From NCBI GenBank assembly GCA_023665475.1, contig JAMPEB010000014.1, positions 1 to 64,000 on the forward strand: a DNA stretch of 64,000 bases, in the 5' to 3' direction. The notes beneath the pieces are model-generated. The model was not told the origin of the DNA. It searched no databases and saw only the letters and a program-made list of their open reading frames with translations. The DNA comes from Lachnoclostridium sp. (GTDB lineage Bacteria; Bacillota; Clostridia; Lachnospirales; Lachnospiraceae). Both the position numbers and the translations under genes were made by a program. This document shows, one piece after another, positions 10,401 to 18,358 of the stretch (positions within the stretch are counted from its first letter, which is position 1; each line of letters opens with the position of its first letter).

Positions 10401-10476
10401 GTTCTATCTGATTCTGGATAAAGAGGAGAGGCGTAAGCGTAAGGAGCAGAAACGGATGCGGAAAATGCAAAGCTAA
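7417..10476 (+). CDS. RND superfamily transporter (AcrB/MMPL-like pump)
   Basis: This 1019-aa inner-membrane pump is expected to have 12 transmembrane helices and two large extracytoplasmic loops. The start (NLTKLALKRPVSCFLM) and the PDIEMPMLIVMATYPGADPESVD motif region (split) are classic. The TM4 proton-relay region reads AIGMMVDASIVVIE, keeping one of the two aspartates found in AcrB. TM10 reads GIVVNNGILFVDSTN, with Asn in place of the AcrB Lys940. RLRPILMTTLTTI is the conserved signature before TM11-12. The substrate cannot be inferred. No outer-membrane channel gene is nearby, as expected for a monoderm. It is co-transcribed with the adaptor. Confidence 0.92.
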   Translation: MNLTKLALKRPVSCFLMILALAVFSISSLFGFRLELTPDIEMPMLIVMATYPGADPESVDKLVATKIEDAGASLSGVDSVTTMSSENYCLVLFTYDYGVDIAECHNDLRAALEVAALGFPEDASDPTIIEMNMNSVPVLAISVIEVGDVDLLKVVNESVVPELESLAGVAQVSVSGGSEEYIKIELDETMLRQYGLTMSSVAQFLGAVDFTYPAGSVQQGSQDISVATSMEYNTVQKLKEVPLMTATGSVIMLQDVAEVTLSSKDADSMSRYNGKDNVSISIQNKSSFGTVNVCNDVVKELEKIQKENPAITFDITYNASDSIVDSLSSVAQTLALGVVFTMLVLFVFFGDFKASLIVGASMPISLFLTLILMSFMGFSMNIVTLGSLVIAIGMMVDASIVVIESCFRKKEKKLDFKEAAFEGTKEVTASIIASTITTIVVYLPLATMKGLSGQIFSQLGFTIVFAMLASLIAAMMLVPLFYCVFKPTPKENLPIDKLLAKIHAGYRKLLRKILHKRALAVIVAVALVAVALMMAGTLDMELMPSADEGMVQVAINFRSGTTLETENEAIEKWEQIASEDENVSGYSVSVGSGSSVMSTGGGSANLTANLKKDRKLSTAQVVDKWNEIAASMTNMDITVSATGSSMSSMMSTGSYEVDLQGDNMEELKQAAADLQTELSKVDGVIKTDNSMANASTMARVQVDPLKAMQYGLTPIQVAMTLNNVLSGVSPLTIAREGSEYEVRLEYPKGIYDDLNQLMDLGLSTSFGVTVPLRDIAEIVYVDSQETITKQDGLYLVSLTATLTSDKIFEAQSAIEEVVAQTVFPESVTPAESMMVEMMYEEFASLFQAILTAVFLVFLVMAMQFESPRFSIMVMLCIPFSLIGSFFLLFITGSTFSMISLMGFLMLIGIVVNNGILFVDSTNMLKQEMSVEDALIETGIIRLRPILMTTLTTILSMVPMGMAIGGGNAIMMQGMALVIIGGLIASTALTLILIPTFYLILDKEERRKRKEQKRMRKMQS

Positions 10477-10492
10477 ATGATGTGGGGGGCGA

Positions 10493-11455
10493 ATGGATTA
10501 TATTGTTTTAGACTTGGAATGGAACCAGGGAAATGCAGGATCAGAGACTGACAACGGAAAGCTTGTCTTTGAAATCATAGAAATCGGCGCCATTAAATTA
10601 AATGACAGTTATGTCATGATTAGTGAATTTAATGAACTGATACGCCCCAGAGTGTATCAGAAAATGCATCCGATTACCGGGAGACTCCTTCATCTGCAGA
10701 TGGAGGAGTTAGAGCGGGGCAGGCTTTTTAAGGATGTTGCGGAACATTTTTTGAATTGGTGCGGGGAGAAATACCGTTTTTGTACATGGGGAGTTCTGGA
10801 TCTTGCACAGTTACAGCATAATATGAAATTCTATGGGATGGAGCCGCTGGCACAGGGACCGATTCCCTTTTTGGATGTGCAGAAATTGTTTGCATTAGCC
10901 TATGAAGAAAATGCAAAAGTCCGAAGAAGTCTGGAATATGCCATTGATTTTTTGAAGGTAGAGAAGGATATCCCTTTTCACCGGGCATTCAGCGACGCTT
11001 ATTATACGGCGAAGGTTTTTGCGAAGCTGGCGCAGGAAAGACCGGATGTTTTGGTCAATCTTTCCTATGATGTGACCAATCCGCCTAAAAGACGGGAAGA
11101 TGAAGTTAAGATACAGTTTGAACATTATTTTAAATATATTTCCAGACAATTTGCGGACAAAACAGAAGCATTGGAAGACAGGGAAGTTGTTTCCAGTAAA
11201 TGTTATCTGTGCCACCGTAACCTGAAGAAACAGGTAAAATGGTTTACGCCAAACGGTAAAAATTATTATTGCGCGGCGTATTGCGAAAAACATGGATATC
11301 TCAAGGGAAAAATACGGGTTCGCAGAACGGAAGAAGATATGGTTTATATCGTGAAGACCACAAAGTTTATTTCCGAACAAGAAGCGGAGCAGATTGCGGA
11401 GCGCTATGAACACATTAAAGAGCTGCGCAAGCAGCATAAGAAAAAAAGGCATTAG
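10493..11455 (+). CDS. DEDDh 3'-5' exonuclease-fold protein with C-terminal Cys cluster
   Basis: This 320-aa cytoplasmic protein has an N-terminal DnaQ-like exonuclease domain. The motifs are Exo I DLEWNQ (residues 6-11), an Exo II acidic residue in WGVLDLAQLQ near 103, and Exo III H...D in FHRAFSDAYYTAKVF near 164. The C-terminal part carries CYLCHRN and YYCAAYCEKHG (about 238-265), which could form a small zinc site. The tail is very basic, suggesting RNA or DNA binding. It follows the RND pump by 16 nt with GGGGGG before the ATG. It is convergent with the next gene, and the two 3' ends overlap by 4 nt. The substrate is unknown. Confidence 0.75.
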   Translation: MDYIVLDLEWNQGNAGSETDNGKLVFEIIEIGAIKLNDSYVMISEFNELIRPRVYQKMHPITGRLLHLQMEELERGRLFKDVAEHFLNWCGEKYRFCTWGVLDLAQLQHNMKFYGMEPLAQGPIPFLDVQKLFALAYEENAKVRRSLEYAIDFLKVEKDIPFHRAFSDAYYTAKVFAKLAQERPDVLVNLSYDVTNPPKRREDEVKIQFEHYFKYISRQFADKTEALEDREVVSSKCYLCHRNLKKQVKWFTPNGKNYYCAAYCEKHGYLKGKIRVRRTEEDMVYIVKTTKFISEQEAEQIAERYEHIKELRKQHKKKRH

Positions 11456-12996
11456 CGGCGTCGCCTGCCGGTTCGGAAGCTGTTTTTGCGCCGTTGGCGT
11501 CGCTTGGCTGCCATGATTTCCTTTCTGCGGCTGCGGGCAAGGTCATCCGATGAAGGGAGCGGGCGTTTGCGCCGTCTCCTGTCCCTCAGCCACGAACGGC
11601 GGGTACTGCGGGAAGAAAAATAGTAATTTTTGTATATGAAGAAAAGCAGATAAAGGATGCCGCAAGCGGCTGCAAAAACGAGGACATAGAACAGAACTTT
11701 AAAGATATTGACAAATATAACAGAGACGGCGCCGCCGGATTTGGGCGTCGTTTCCTCCATATCCGGCTCCACATCAAAGGCGTAAGGGGATTTCGTGTTG
11801 GTGGACAAATCGACAGAGGCAGAGCCGATATATTCGCCGTGATAGGTATAAGTGATAATGGCAGCCTGATTCTCATTTTGTGTCTCATAAGAGATGGAGG
11901 AAACTGTGTCGGCAAAATCCGCTGTTTTTGGTAAAACAATAAAATCATCTTTATTCAGTGCAAGAATCGGCTGGGAATTGCCGAAAACATCGTAGTCACT
12001 GTAAAAAGACCCCGTATTATCAATATTGTACTTGGTCTCCGCCTGAGAAATATTCACTTTCGCAAAATTGGCAAATCCATAATCAAACAGGGCAATGGTA
12101 TCTTCATAATTCAGATTATTCTCATCCTTCATGATGACGCAGATAAGTTTTAACCCGTCCTTTTCCGCACAGGAAACAAGGGTGTATCTGGCATCGTTGG
12201 TGAAGCCGGTTTTACATCCTACCAGATATTTGTATTCATATTGACCGCCGGGAATCAGTTCCATTTTGTTTTTATCTCTGTATTCTCCGGTTTTTTTTTC
12301 GAGAACCAGCATGGGGGTCATAGTCATTCTGCACAGCATTTCACTGGAAAAAAAGGCTCGTCCGATCATTGCCAAATCATAAGCGCTGGTATAGTGGTCT
12401 TCATCCGGCAGACCGTTGGGATTGACAAAATGGGAATCCACGCAGCCCAATTCTTTGGCACGCTGATTCATTATATCGGCAAAATTATCCCATGTGCCCC
12501 CGATATGTTCTGCCACGGCGTAGGATACCTCATTGGCAGAGCGAATTAAAATAGCGTTCAGGCACTGCTCCATGGTGAGAGTATCGCCTTCATTCATGGC
12601 AATGTGATTGCTGTCTAAGGGAATGCCAAATACGGCGTCATGGGAAAAAGTGACGATTTCATCCATGGAACATTGCTCTATGGCAATGAGGGAAGTTAGA
12701 ATTTTGGTGGTGCTGGCAGGATATTCCTGCTTATGAATATTTTTGGCATACAAAACAGCGCCGGTTTTTGCTTCCATCAAAATGGCGGCTTCCGCATTCA
12801 CAACGGGACCGGTGGGCCAATTTTCAATTTCATTGGATGTAATGGGCATGAGCCGCTGGGCGTCTATGCGTTTCTGCGCAGTCTCGGTTATTGCCAGTAC
12901 AGGAAGAGATTGCGCTCCGAACAGGCACAGTATACAGATGACCATAACAAGGCGGGCGGATAATTTATATAAAAAATGTTTTGAACGATAAAACAT
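11452..12996 (-). CDS. dacF: D-alanyl-D-alanine carboxypeptidase (DacF/PBP5 type)
   Basis: This enzyme trims the terminal D-Ala of peptidoglycan stem peptides outside the membrane. After a signal segment (about 12-35) the three serine-peptidase motifs are in order: SxxK in YPASTTKIL near 94, SxN in IRSANEV near 152 and KTG in GCKTGFTND near 262. The beta-rich domain typical of the DacA/DacF group follows. The C-terminus has a membrane helix (about 430-455) and a strongly basic Arg/Lys tail. At 514 aa it is longer than most family members because of that tail. GGAG precedes the ATG, and a possible promoter (TTGCAA, 18 nt, TAAGAT on the - strand) lies between this gene and trmB. Confidence 0.9.
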   Translation of the reverse strand: MFYRSKHFLYKLSARLVMVICILCLFGAQSLPVLAITETAQKRIDAQRLMPITSNEIENWPTGPVVNAEAAILMEAKTGAVLYAKNIHKQEYPASTTKILTSLIAIEQCSMDEIVTFSHDAVFGIPLDSNHIAMNEGDTLTMEQCLNAILIRSANEVSYAVAEHIGGTWDNFADIMNQRAKELGCVDSHFVNPNGLPDEDHYTSAYDLAMIGRAFFSSEMLCRMTMTPMLVLEKKTGEYRDKNKMELIPGGQYEYKYLVGCKTGFTNDARYTLVSCAEKDGLKLICVIMKDENNLNYEDTIALFDYGFANFAKVNISQAETKYNIDNTGSFYSDYDVFGNSQPILALNKDDFIVLPKTADFADTVSSISYETQNENQAAIITYTYHGEYIGSASVDLSTNTKSPYAFDVEPDMEETTPKSGGAVSVIFVNIFKVLFYVLVFAAACGILYLLFFIYKNYYFSSRSTRRSWLRDRRRRKRPLPSSDDLARSRRKEIMAAKRRQRRKNSFRTGRRRR

Positions 12997-13067
12997 AGTA
13001 AACTCCAGTCTACAATATATTGTGATTTTATCTTATCATATACACTATTGATATTGCAAGGAAGTAT

Positions 13068-13095
13068 TTGTTTTTCGGAGAAATTTTGTTATAAT
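13068..13095 (+). promoter_or_regulatory. promoter of trmB-trxA
   Basis: TTGTTT (13068-13073), a 16-nt spacer and TATAAT (13090-13095). The transcript would begin just before a GCCGCC/GGCGGC hairpin that runs into the ribosome-binding site. Confidence 0.6.
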
Positions 13096-13117
13096 GGGGA
13101 CAGGGAATATTGTCTGT

Positions 13118-13152
13118 GCCGCCGGTTGAAAGGCGGCGGAATGGAGATTGGT
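13118..13152 (+). promoter_or_regulatory. hairpin plus Shine-Dalgarno leader module of trmB
   Basis: GCCGCC (13118-13123) pairs with GGCGGC (13132-13137). It is followed directly by GGAATGGAGATTGGT and the GTG start. The same end sequence (GGCGGCGGAATGGAGATTAGT) precedes the GAF/HD-GYP gene start at 41797. It is a member of the dispersed leader family described in the findings. Confidence 0.5.
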
Positions 13153-13806
13153 GTGAGATTACGGAATATAACGGGTTCACGGGAAATTATTGCAGGGAGC
13201 CCTTATGTGGTGAAGGAAGAAAATCTGGAAGGGTGTCCGGGACATTGGCGGGAAATTTTCGGAAACAGACAGCCCATCCACATAGAAATCGGTATGGGAA
13301 AGGGGAAATTTCTGCATACTATGGCAAGGCTTCATCCCGATATCAATTATATAGGGATTGAAAAATATTCCAGCGTGCTGCTCAGAGCCATTCAGAAAAT
13401 GGAGGAAGAAGAACTTCCCAATTTAAGATTTATACGCATGGATGCGGAAAATATTGACAGAGTATTCGGCAGGGAAGAAGTGGATAGAATATATTTAAAC
13501 TTTTCGGACCCGTGGCCGAAAGACCGCCATGCCAAACGCAGACTGCCCTCCGGTCAGTTTTTGGCAAAATATGACAGCATTTTGAAAAAGGAGGGGCGTC
13601 TTGAATTTAAAACGGATAATAGGGAATTATTTGATTATGCGGTAGAGGAATTGGAACCGGCGGGCTGGCTAGCGGATATCGTTACTTACGATCTGCACGG
13701 GGACAAGGATTTGATGAAGGACAATGTGATGACGGAATATGAAGAAAAGTTTTCCGGTCAGGGAAATCCGATTTGCAAATATGTGATTCACAGAGACAAA
13801 GTTTAA
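13153..13806 (+). CDS. trmB: tRNA (guanine-N7-)-methyltransferase
   Basis: This enzyme makes m7G46 in tRNA variable loops using S-adenosylmethionine. The family start MRLRNI is present at the GTG (13153), with GGAG six bases upstream. An ATG at 13141 would add four residues (MEIG) but would itself form part of the ribosome-binding site. The SAM motif EIGMGKGKFL lies near residue 40. The TrmB signatures NFSDPWPKDRHAKRRL (near 115) and the C-terminal TEYEEKF (near 196) are intact. The length of 217 aa is normal. trxA follows after 22 nt. Confidence 0.93.
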   Translation: MRLRNITGSREIIAGSPYVVKEENLEGCPGHWREIFGNRQPIHIEIGMGKGKFLHTMARLHPDINYIGIEKYSSVLLRAIQKMEEEELPNLRFIRMDAENIDRVFGREEVDRIYLNFSDPWPKDRHAKRRLPSGQFLAKYDSILKKEGRLEFKTDNRELFDYAVEELEPAGWLADIVTYDLHGDKDLMKDNVMTEYEEKFSGQGNPICKYVIHRDKV

Positions 13807-13828
13807 CGGACAGAAAGGAGAAAGAATA

Positions 13829-14149
13829 ATGGAACACACATTTACGACAGAAAATTTTGAGAAAGAGGTGCTGCAGTCCGAGCTGCCGGTATTGGTGGAC
13901 TTCTATGCGGACTGGTGCGGACCTTGTAAAATGATGGCGCCCATTGTGGAAGGGCTTGCCGAAAAGACGGAGGGAAGGCTTAAAGTGGGAAAGTGTGATG
14001 TCAGTGCCAATATGCCTTTGGCGCAAAAATACAGGGTGGCCAATATCCCTGCCTTTAAGATTTTTAAAAACGGAGAAGTGGTCGCCGATATGATAGGCGC
14101 CATGGAGGAAGAGGAGTTTTTAGAGAAAGTGCAAGAAGCCGTACTGTGA
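13829..14149 (+). CDS. trxA: thioredoxin
   Basis: This 106-aa cytoplasmic thiol-disulfide oxidoreductase has the canonical active site ADWCGPCK (Cys30 and Cys33 approximately), the cis-Pro segment NIPAFKIFKNGE near 73 and the buried Asp in VDFYAD. AAAGGAG lies 8 nt before the ATG. It is the second gene of the trmB transcript and ends at a strong bidirectional terminator. Confidence 0.95.
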   Translation: MEHTFTTENFEKEVLQSELPVLVDFYADWCGPCKMMAPIVEGLAEKTEGRLKVGKCDVSANMPLAQKYRVANIPAFKIFKNGEVVADMIGAMEEEEFLEKVQEAVL

Positions 14150-14173
14150 GCCACGGTTTTTCGGTGAAGATGC

Positions 14174-14206
14174 AGAATCGAGCGCGCAGGCGCTCGATTC
14201 TTTATA
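14174..14206. terminator. bidirectional terminator between trxA and the UPF0371 gene
   Basis: A perfect 12-bp stem, AGAATCGAGCGC (14174-14185) / GCGCTCGATTCT (14190-14201), has a GCAG loop and TTTAT on the + side. It serves two convergent genes. Confidence 0.85.
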
Positions 14207-14213
14207 AGGATTT

Positions 14214-15698
14214 TTAGGGATGATACAGTCTTTGTGATTGATAAGTAGGTTCACAGGTTAAGTTGACTCCCAGCTTGCGAAGAATATTTTTGTCCACATG
14301 GGACAGTATGACGCTGGAATGGACATCCGAGCCGCGAAGCTTCTGTAGCTGTTCCATGGCAAGCTTTGCGGTGGAATCCGTGGCAGCGCAGATAGAGAGC
14401 GCAATCAAAATTTCGTCCGTATGCAGTCTGGGATTTCTGTTGCCAAGGTGCTTTACCTTTAAATCCTGAATGGGACCTATGGTTTCGGGAGAAATCAATT
14501 GTACTTCATCATCGATTCCCGCAAGCGCTTTCAAGGCGTTTAAGAGCATTGCGGAAGTCGCTCCCAGCAGGGTGCTGGTCTTGCCGGTGATGATGCGCTG
14601 ATCCGGAAGCTCGATGGCAGCAGCAGGTTCCCCGGTGGTTTCCGCCTTTACCTTGGCAGCACTTATGACAGCTCTGTCATCTACGGAAATTTCGGCCTGT
14701 TTCATCAATAATTCTATCTTAAGCACGGATTCCGCATCCGCACCGCCCTGTCTTTGCTGGCATAAGGTAGTATAATACCGGCGGATGATTTCCTGCTTGG
14801 CAGCATATCTGACAGCTTCGTCATCAATAATGCCGAAACCCGCCATGTTGACACCCATGTCAGTAGGCGATTGATAAGGGGAATGCCCCATAATTTTTTC
14901 AAACATAGCGCGCAGTACAGGGAAGATTTCCACATCGCGGTTGTAATTGATGGTGGTTTCTCCGTAAGCATCCAGGTGAAAAGGGTCAATCATATTTACA
15001 TCTTTTAAATCTGCGGTGGCCGCTTCATAAGCTAAGTTCACGGGATGCTTCAGAGGCAAATTCCAAATAGGGAAGGTTTCGTATTTTGCATAGCCTGCCT
15101 GAACACCTCGTTTGTATTCATGATACAACTGGGAGAGGCAGGTCGCCATTTTGCCGCTGCCCGGTCCCGGGGCGGTAATTACTATCAGAGAACGGGAGGT
15201 TTCGATATAATCGTTTCTGCCGTAACCTTCGTCACTCACAATCATGGGAATATTGGAAGGATAGCCGGGAATGGGATAATGGCGGTAAACCTTCATTCCC
15301 AAAGATTCCAATTTTTTCTGATAAGCTATGGCGCTGGGCTGCCCCGCAAACTGGGTCAGACACACGCTGCCCACATACAGCCCGTATCCTCTGAAAGCGT
15401 CAATGAGGCGGAGGACATCTACATCATAAGTAATGCCAAGGTCCGAGCGGACTTTATTTTTTTCTATGTCGGCGGCATTGATAACAATGACTATTTCAGC
15501 CTGCTCCTTTAATTGCGCCAGCATATTGATTTTACTGTCCGGCTTAAATCCCGGCAGAACCCGGGATGCGTGATAATCGTCAAATAACTTTCCGCCGAAT
15601 TCCAGATAAAGCTTTCCGCCGAACTGCGCAATCCGCTTTTTTATATTTTCAGACTGCATTTTCAGATATTTGTCATTGTCAAAGCCTGTCTTAACCAT
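14214..15698 (-). CDS. UPF0371 / DUF1846 family protein
   Basis: This 494-aa protein is a close match to the conserved UPF0371 family in both length and start: [19 protein letters not shown], then [27 protein letters not shown] glycine-rich loop, [20 protein letters not shown] (near 193), suggests nucleotide or phosphate binding. The biochemical role of the family is not settled. The start was placed at the ATG at 15698 because the upstream in-frame extension (GTG at 15758) is made of the leader hairpin and the AGGAGAAAGGA ribosome-binding region. The long leader holds one copy of the structured element and one copy of the hairpin module. Confidence 0.88.
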   Translation of the reverse strand: MVKTGFDNDKYLKMQSENIKKRIAQFGGKLYLEFGGKLFDDYHASRVLPGFKPDSKINMLAQLKEQAEIVIVINAADIEKNKVRSDLGITYDVDVLRLIDAFRGYGLYVGSVCLTQFAGQPSAIAYQKKLESLGMKVYRHYPIPGYPSNIPMIVSDEGYGRNDYIETSRSLIVITAPGPGSGKMATCLSQLYHEYKRGVQAGYAKYETFPIWNLPLKHPVNLAYEAATADLKDVNMIDPFHLDAYGETTINYNRDVEIFPVLRAMFEKIMGHSPYQSPTDMGVNMAGFGIIDDEAVRYAAKQEIIRRYYTTLCQQRQGGADAESVLKIELLMKQAEISVDDRAVISAAKVKAETTGEPAAAIELPDQRIITGKTSTLLGATSAMLLNALKALAGIDDEVQLISPETIGPIQDLKVKHLGNRNPRLHTDEILIALSICAATDSTAKLAMEQLQKLRGSDVHSSVILSHVDKNILRKLGVNLTCEPTYQSQRLYHP

Positions 15699-15726
15699 GG
15701 GAATTTTGTTTCCTTTCTCCTGTTTC

Positions 15727-15740
15727 GCCGCGTAAGCGGC
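15727..15740 (-). promoter_or_regulatory. GCCGC-TTAC-GCGGC leader hairpin of the UPF0371 gene
   Basis: On the - strand GCCGC TTAC GCGGC is identical to the hairpin in the glgP leader (58726-58739). Here it is followed by GAAACAGGAGAAAGGA, the presumed ribosome-binding region of the UPF0371 gene. Confidence 0.5.
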
Positions 15741-15818
15741 AATTTTCATTCCGTTCACACTTCATATTATGCCTGCACAGCAGGCACAAACAATTCGAGA
15801 GAAAAACACACAACTTTG

Positions 15819-15911
15819 GAAGAATCCGCTTGCGGATTCTTCGCGGAATGACTTAGATTTTCTTAGGTTGGGTACCTTCCAATCTTAGAAAATCTTCATT
15901 CCGTTCACACT
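15819..15911 (-). ncRNA. structured intergenic element, copy 1
   Basis: Read on the - strand, an outer stem GGAATGA/TCATTCC (15896-15902 with 15845-15851) encloses an inner stem AGATTTTCT...AGAAAATCT with the conserved A.A mismatch. An 11-bp hairpin, GAAGAATCCGC/GCGGATTCTTC (15819-15842), follows. It sits in the 5' leader of the UPF0371 gene, about 120 nt before its start. The rest of the gap from 15699 to 16141 holds the ftsH promoter and leader; nothing else was seen. Confidence 0.6.
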
Positions 15912-16006
15912 CCTACCTTCTGTATCATACAAAAAATATTTGTCAAAATCAATGGAAATTTAAGAAATCTTTTAGAGAGGACACTATTTTTTCATAATTT
16001 ATCCTA

Positions 16007-16035
16007 TTGATTTATCGTCTTAGAATCTCTATAAT
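16007..16035 (+). promoter_or_regulatory. promoter of ftsH
   Basis: TTGATT (16007-16012), a 17-nt spacer and a perfect TATAAT (16030-16035). This predicts a transcript with a leader of about 100 nt. Confidence 0.7.
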
Positions 16036-16077
16036 GAAAAAGTGGACAGGCGGGTCAAATAGGAAAACTTTACTGGG

Positions 16078-16141
16078 ACGCTGTGCATTCTGAAGCTCCC
16101 ATTGATTAAAATGCCGTTTGCGCGGCGGAATGAGAGGAAGT
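16078..16141 (+). promoter_or_regulatory. structured leader of ftsH, paralogous to the glgP leader
   Basis: The 67 nt ending at the ftsH ATG align with the 68 nt ending at the glgP ATG (58691-58758) at about 85 percent identity by eye; the differences are mostly transitions. The conserved part includes GATTAAAATGCCG, a short hairpin (GCCG...CGGC, 16113-16126) and GGAATGAGAGGAAG as the ribosome-binding region. Confidence 0.55.
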
Positions 16142-18247
16142 ATGGACAATCAAATGAACGAATATGACAACAGCGGCGGTTATGGGAACGGGAACAACCA
16201 CGGCAATAATAATAATCGTGGCAATAACGGAGGACCGAACGGAAACGGGGAGCCTCCGCGCCGTCCCAATATATTTATGTTGATTCTTACGGGGCTAAGC
16301 ACGGTAATGCTGGCGCTCTTTTTCTACAGTATGTTGTTCGGCGGCAGCTCAGCCACACAGACAGTAGAATATACGCAGTTTATACAGGATTTGGAGGACG
16401 AAAAGGTAGAGTCCGTGCAAGTCAATATGGAGAGCGGCGAAATTCTGGTCACATTGAAGCAGGAAACCGCCGAGAAAACGGGACAGGCGAAAGAGGACAA
16501 CGATGCAAAAACCGTGGATGAAAAAATACAAGAATTTTCTCCGCAGATTTCCCAACCCACTACCATATGGGATATGTTTGCCATGAAGCAGAACAAAACC
16601 TATTCGACGCTGATGATGGAAAGCGCCGATAAGCTGACCGAGCGTCTGGAAGAGCACGGTGTGCAGGCAAGGCGGGTAGTACGCAATAATTGGTTGATGG
16701 AGATTCTGATTACCGTAGTGCTGCCGGTGCTGCTTTTGTGGCTGGTGATAGGTTTCTTTTTCCGCAAAATGGGAGGAAGCGGCGGCCCCTTGGGCGTGGG
16801 GAAAAGCAATGCAAAGGTTTATGTCCAGAAGGAGACGGGAGTTACTTTTAAAGATGTGGCGGGCGAAGACGAAGCCAAGGAATCTTTGGTGGAAGTGGTG
16901 GACTTTTTACACAATCCCGGAAGATATTCCAAGATAGGCGCAAAGCTTCCCAAAGGAGCATTGTTAGTAGGTCCTCCCGGAACCGGTAAGACCCTGCTGG
17001 CAAGGGCGGTGGCCGGAGAGGCGCATGTGCCGTTCTTTTCCCTGACAGGCTCTGATTTTATCGAATTATATGTGGGCGTGGGCGCCAGCCGTGTTCGCGA
17101 CCTTTTTAAGGAAGCTACGAAAAATGCGCCCTGCATTGTCTTTATTGACGAGATAGACGCCATCGGCAGAAGCCGCGATTCCAAATACGGCGGCGGGAAC
17201 GAAGAGCGCGAGCAGACTTTGAATCAGTTGCTTTCCGAGATGGACGGTTTTGACAGTTCCAAGGGAATTTTGATTCTGGCGGCTACCAATCGTCCTGAGA
17301 TTCTGGATAAAGCGCTGCTGCGTCCGGGACGCTTTGACCGGCGTATTATTGTAGATAAGCCGGATTTGAAGGGGCGCGTGGAAATCTTAAAGGTACATTC
17401 CAAAGATGTCAAGATGGATGAAAGTGTGGATTTGGACGCCATTGCCCTTGCCACCAGCGGAGCCGTGGGCTCTGATTTGGCAAACATGATTAATGAGGCG
17501 GCAATCAATGCGGTGAAGGAAGGCAGAGAGTATGTCAATCAGCAGGATTTGTTTAATGCAGTGGAGCAGGTTCTGGTGGGCAAGGAAAAGAAAGACCGTA
17601 TCATGAGCAAGGAGGAGCGGAAAATTGTCTCCTACCATGAGGTGGGACATGCTCTTATCAGCGCCTTGCAGAAAAATTCCGAACCGGTACAAAAGATTAC
17701 GATTGTGCCCCGTACGATGGGTGCGTTGGGATATGTCATGCATGTGCCGGAGGAGGAGAAATACCTGAACACGGAGGCGGAGCTTCGGGATATGCTGGTG
17801 AGTCTGGTAGGAGGCCGCGCGGCGGAGGAAGTAGTGTTCGACACAGTTACCACCGGCGCGGCAAACGATATTGAGAAAGCAACGGATATTGCCCGCAACA
17901 TGGTCACAAGATATGGCATGAGCAGAAAATTCGGGCTGGTAGGTCTTGCCACTGTGGAGAGCCAATATCTGGAGGGCAGGACGGCATTGAACTGTAGTGA
18001 CGAAACCGCGGCAGCCATTGATGAAGAAGTGGTGGCAATCATTAAGGAAAGTTATGAAAGAGCATTGACAATGCTGAAGGAAAACCGCGCAATTATGGAT
18101 AAGCTGGCAGCTTTCCTCATTGAGAAAGAAACCATCACCGGCAAAGAATTTATGGAGATCTTCCGCAGGGAGAAAGGTCTGCCGGAGCCTGAAAAGAACG
18201 ATGGGGAAGAAGAAAACGAAGTAAACACACAGAAAATCGACAGCTAA
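16142..18247 (+). CDS. ftsH: ATP-dependent zinc metalloprotease FtsH
   Basis: This 701-aa membrane AAA+ protease degrades membrane and short-lived proteins. Two transmembrane helices (about 44-64 and 190-212) flank an extracytoplasmic domain. The Walker A motif GPPGTGKT lies near 277, Walker B is [12 protein letters not shown], and the SRH region contains RPGRFDRR. The zinc motif reads HEVGH near 499 (usually HEAGH), with the third ligand Asp in the [12 protein letters not shown] region. The start is the ATG at 16142, just after AGAGGAAG. An upstream in-frame start would translate the leader hairpin. Residues 10-42 are an unusual Asn/Gly-rich, then Pro-rich, cytoplasmic extension. Confidence 0.95.
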   Translation: MDNQMNEYDNSGGYGNGNNHGNNNNRGNNGGPNGNGEPPRRPNIFMLILTGLSTVMLALFFYSMLFGGSSATQTVEYTQFIQDLEDEKVESVQVNMESGEILVTLKQETAEKTGQAKEDNDAKTVDEKIQEFSPQISQPTTIWDMFAMKQNKTYSTLMMESADKLTERLEEHGVQARRVVRNNWLMEILITVVLPVLLLWLVIGFFFRKMGGSGGPLGVGKSNAKVYVQKETGVTFKDVAGEDEAKESLVEVVDFLHNPGRYSKIGAKLPKGALLVGPPGTGKTLLARAVAGEAHVPFFSLTGSDFIELYVGVGASRVRDLFKEATKNAPCIVFIDEIDAIGRSRDSKYGGGNEEREQTLNQLLSEMDGFDSSKGILILAATNRPEILDKALLRPGRFDRRIIVDKPDLKGRVEILKVHSKDVKMDESVDLDAIALATSGAVGSDLANMINEAAINAVKEGREYVNQQDLFNAVEQVLVGKEKKDRIMSKEERKIVSYHEVGHALISALQKNSEPVQKITIVPRTMGALGYVMHVPEEEKYLNTEAELRDMLVSLVGGRAAEEVVFDTVTTGAANDIEKATDIARNMVTRYGMSRKFGLVGLATVESQYLEGRTALNCSDETAAAIDEEVVAIIKESYERALTMLKENRAIMDKLAAFLIEKETITGKEFMEIFRREKGLPEPEKNDGEEENEVNTQKIDS

Positions 18248-18260
18248 TGTCGATTTTTTG
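18233..18260 (+). terminator. terminator of ftsH
   Basis: AAAATCGACA / TGTCGATTTT forms a 10-bp stem overlapping the ftsH stop codon and is followed by TTTTTTG. Confidence 0.8.
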
Positions 18261-18358
18261 TCATTTATAGAACCTTGTCTCTTGACTTTTTTGTAAGAAG
18301 TAATAAAATCAATTTGAGAGATTCTATATAGATAGAAACGGAACGGAGCTGATATACT

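Noticed and set aside
13048..13152. N-terminal extension of the trmB frame
   Set aside because: It would translate the promoter -10 box and the leader hairpin; the family start MRLRN is at 13153.
15699..15758. GTG start at 15758 for the UPF0371 protein
   Set aside because: The extra 20 residues are the reading of a leader hairpin and ribosome-binding region, and UPF0371 proteins begin near residue 21 of that frame.
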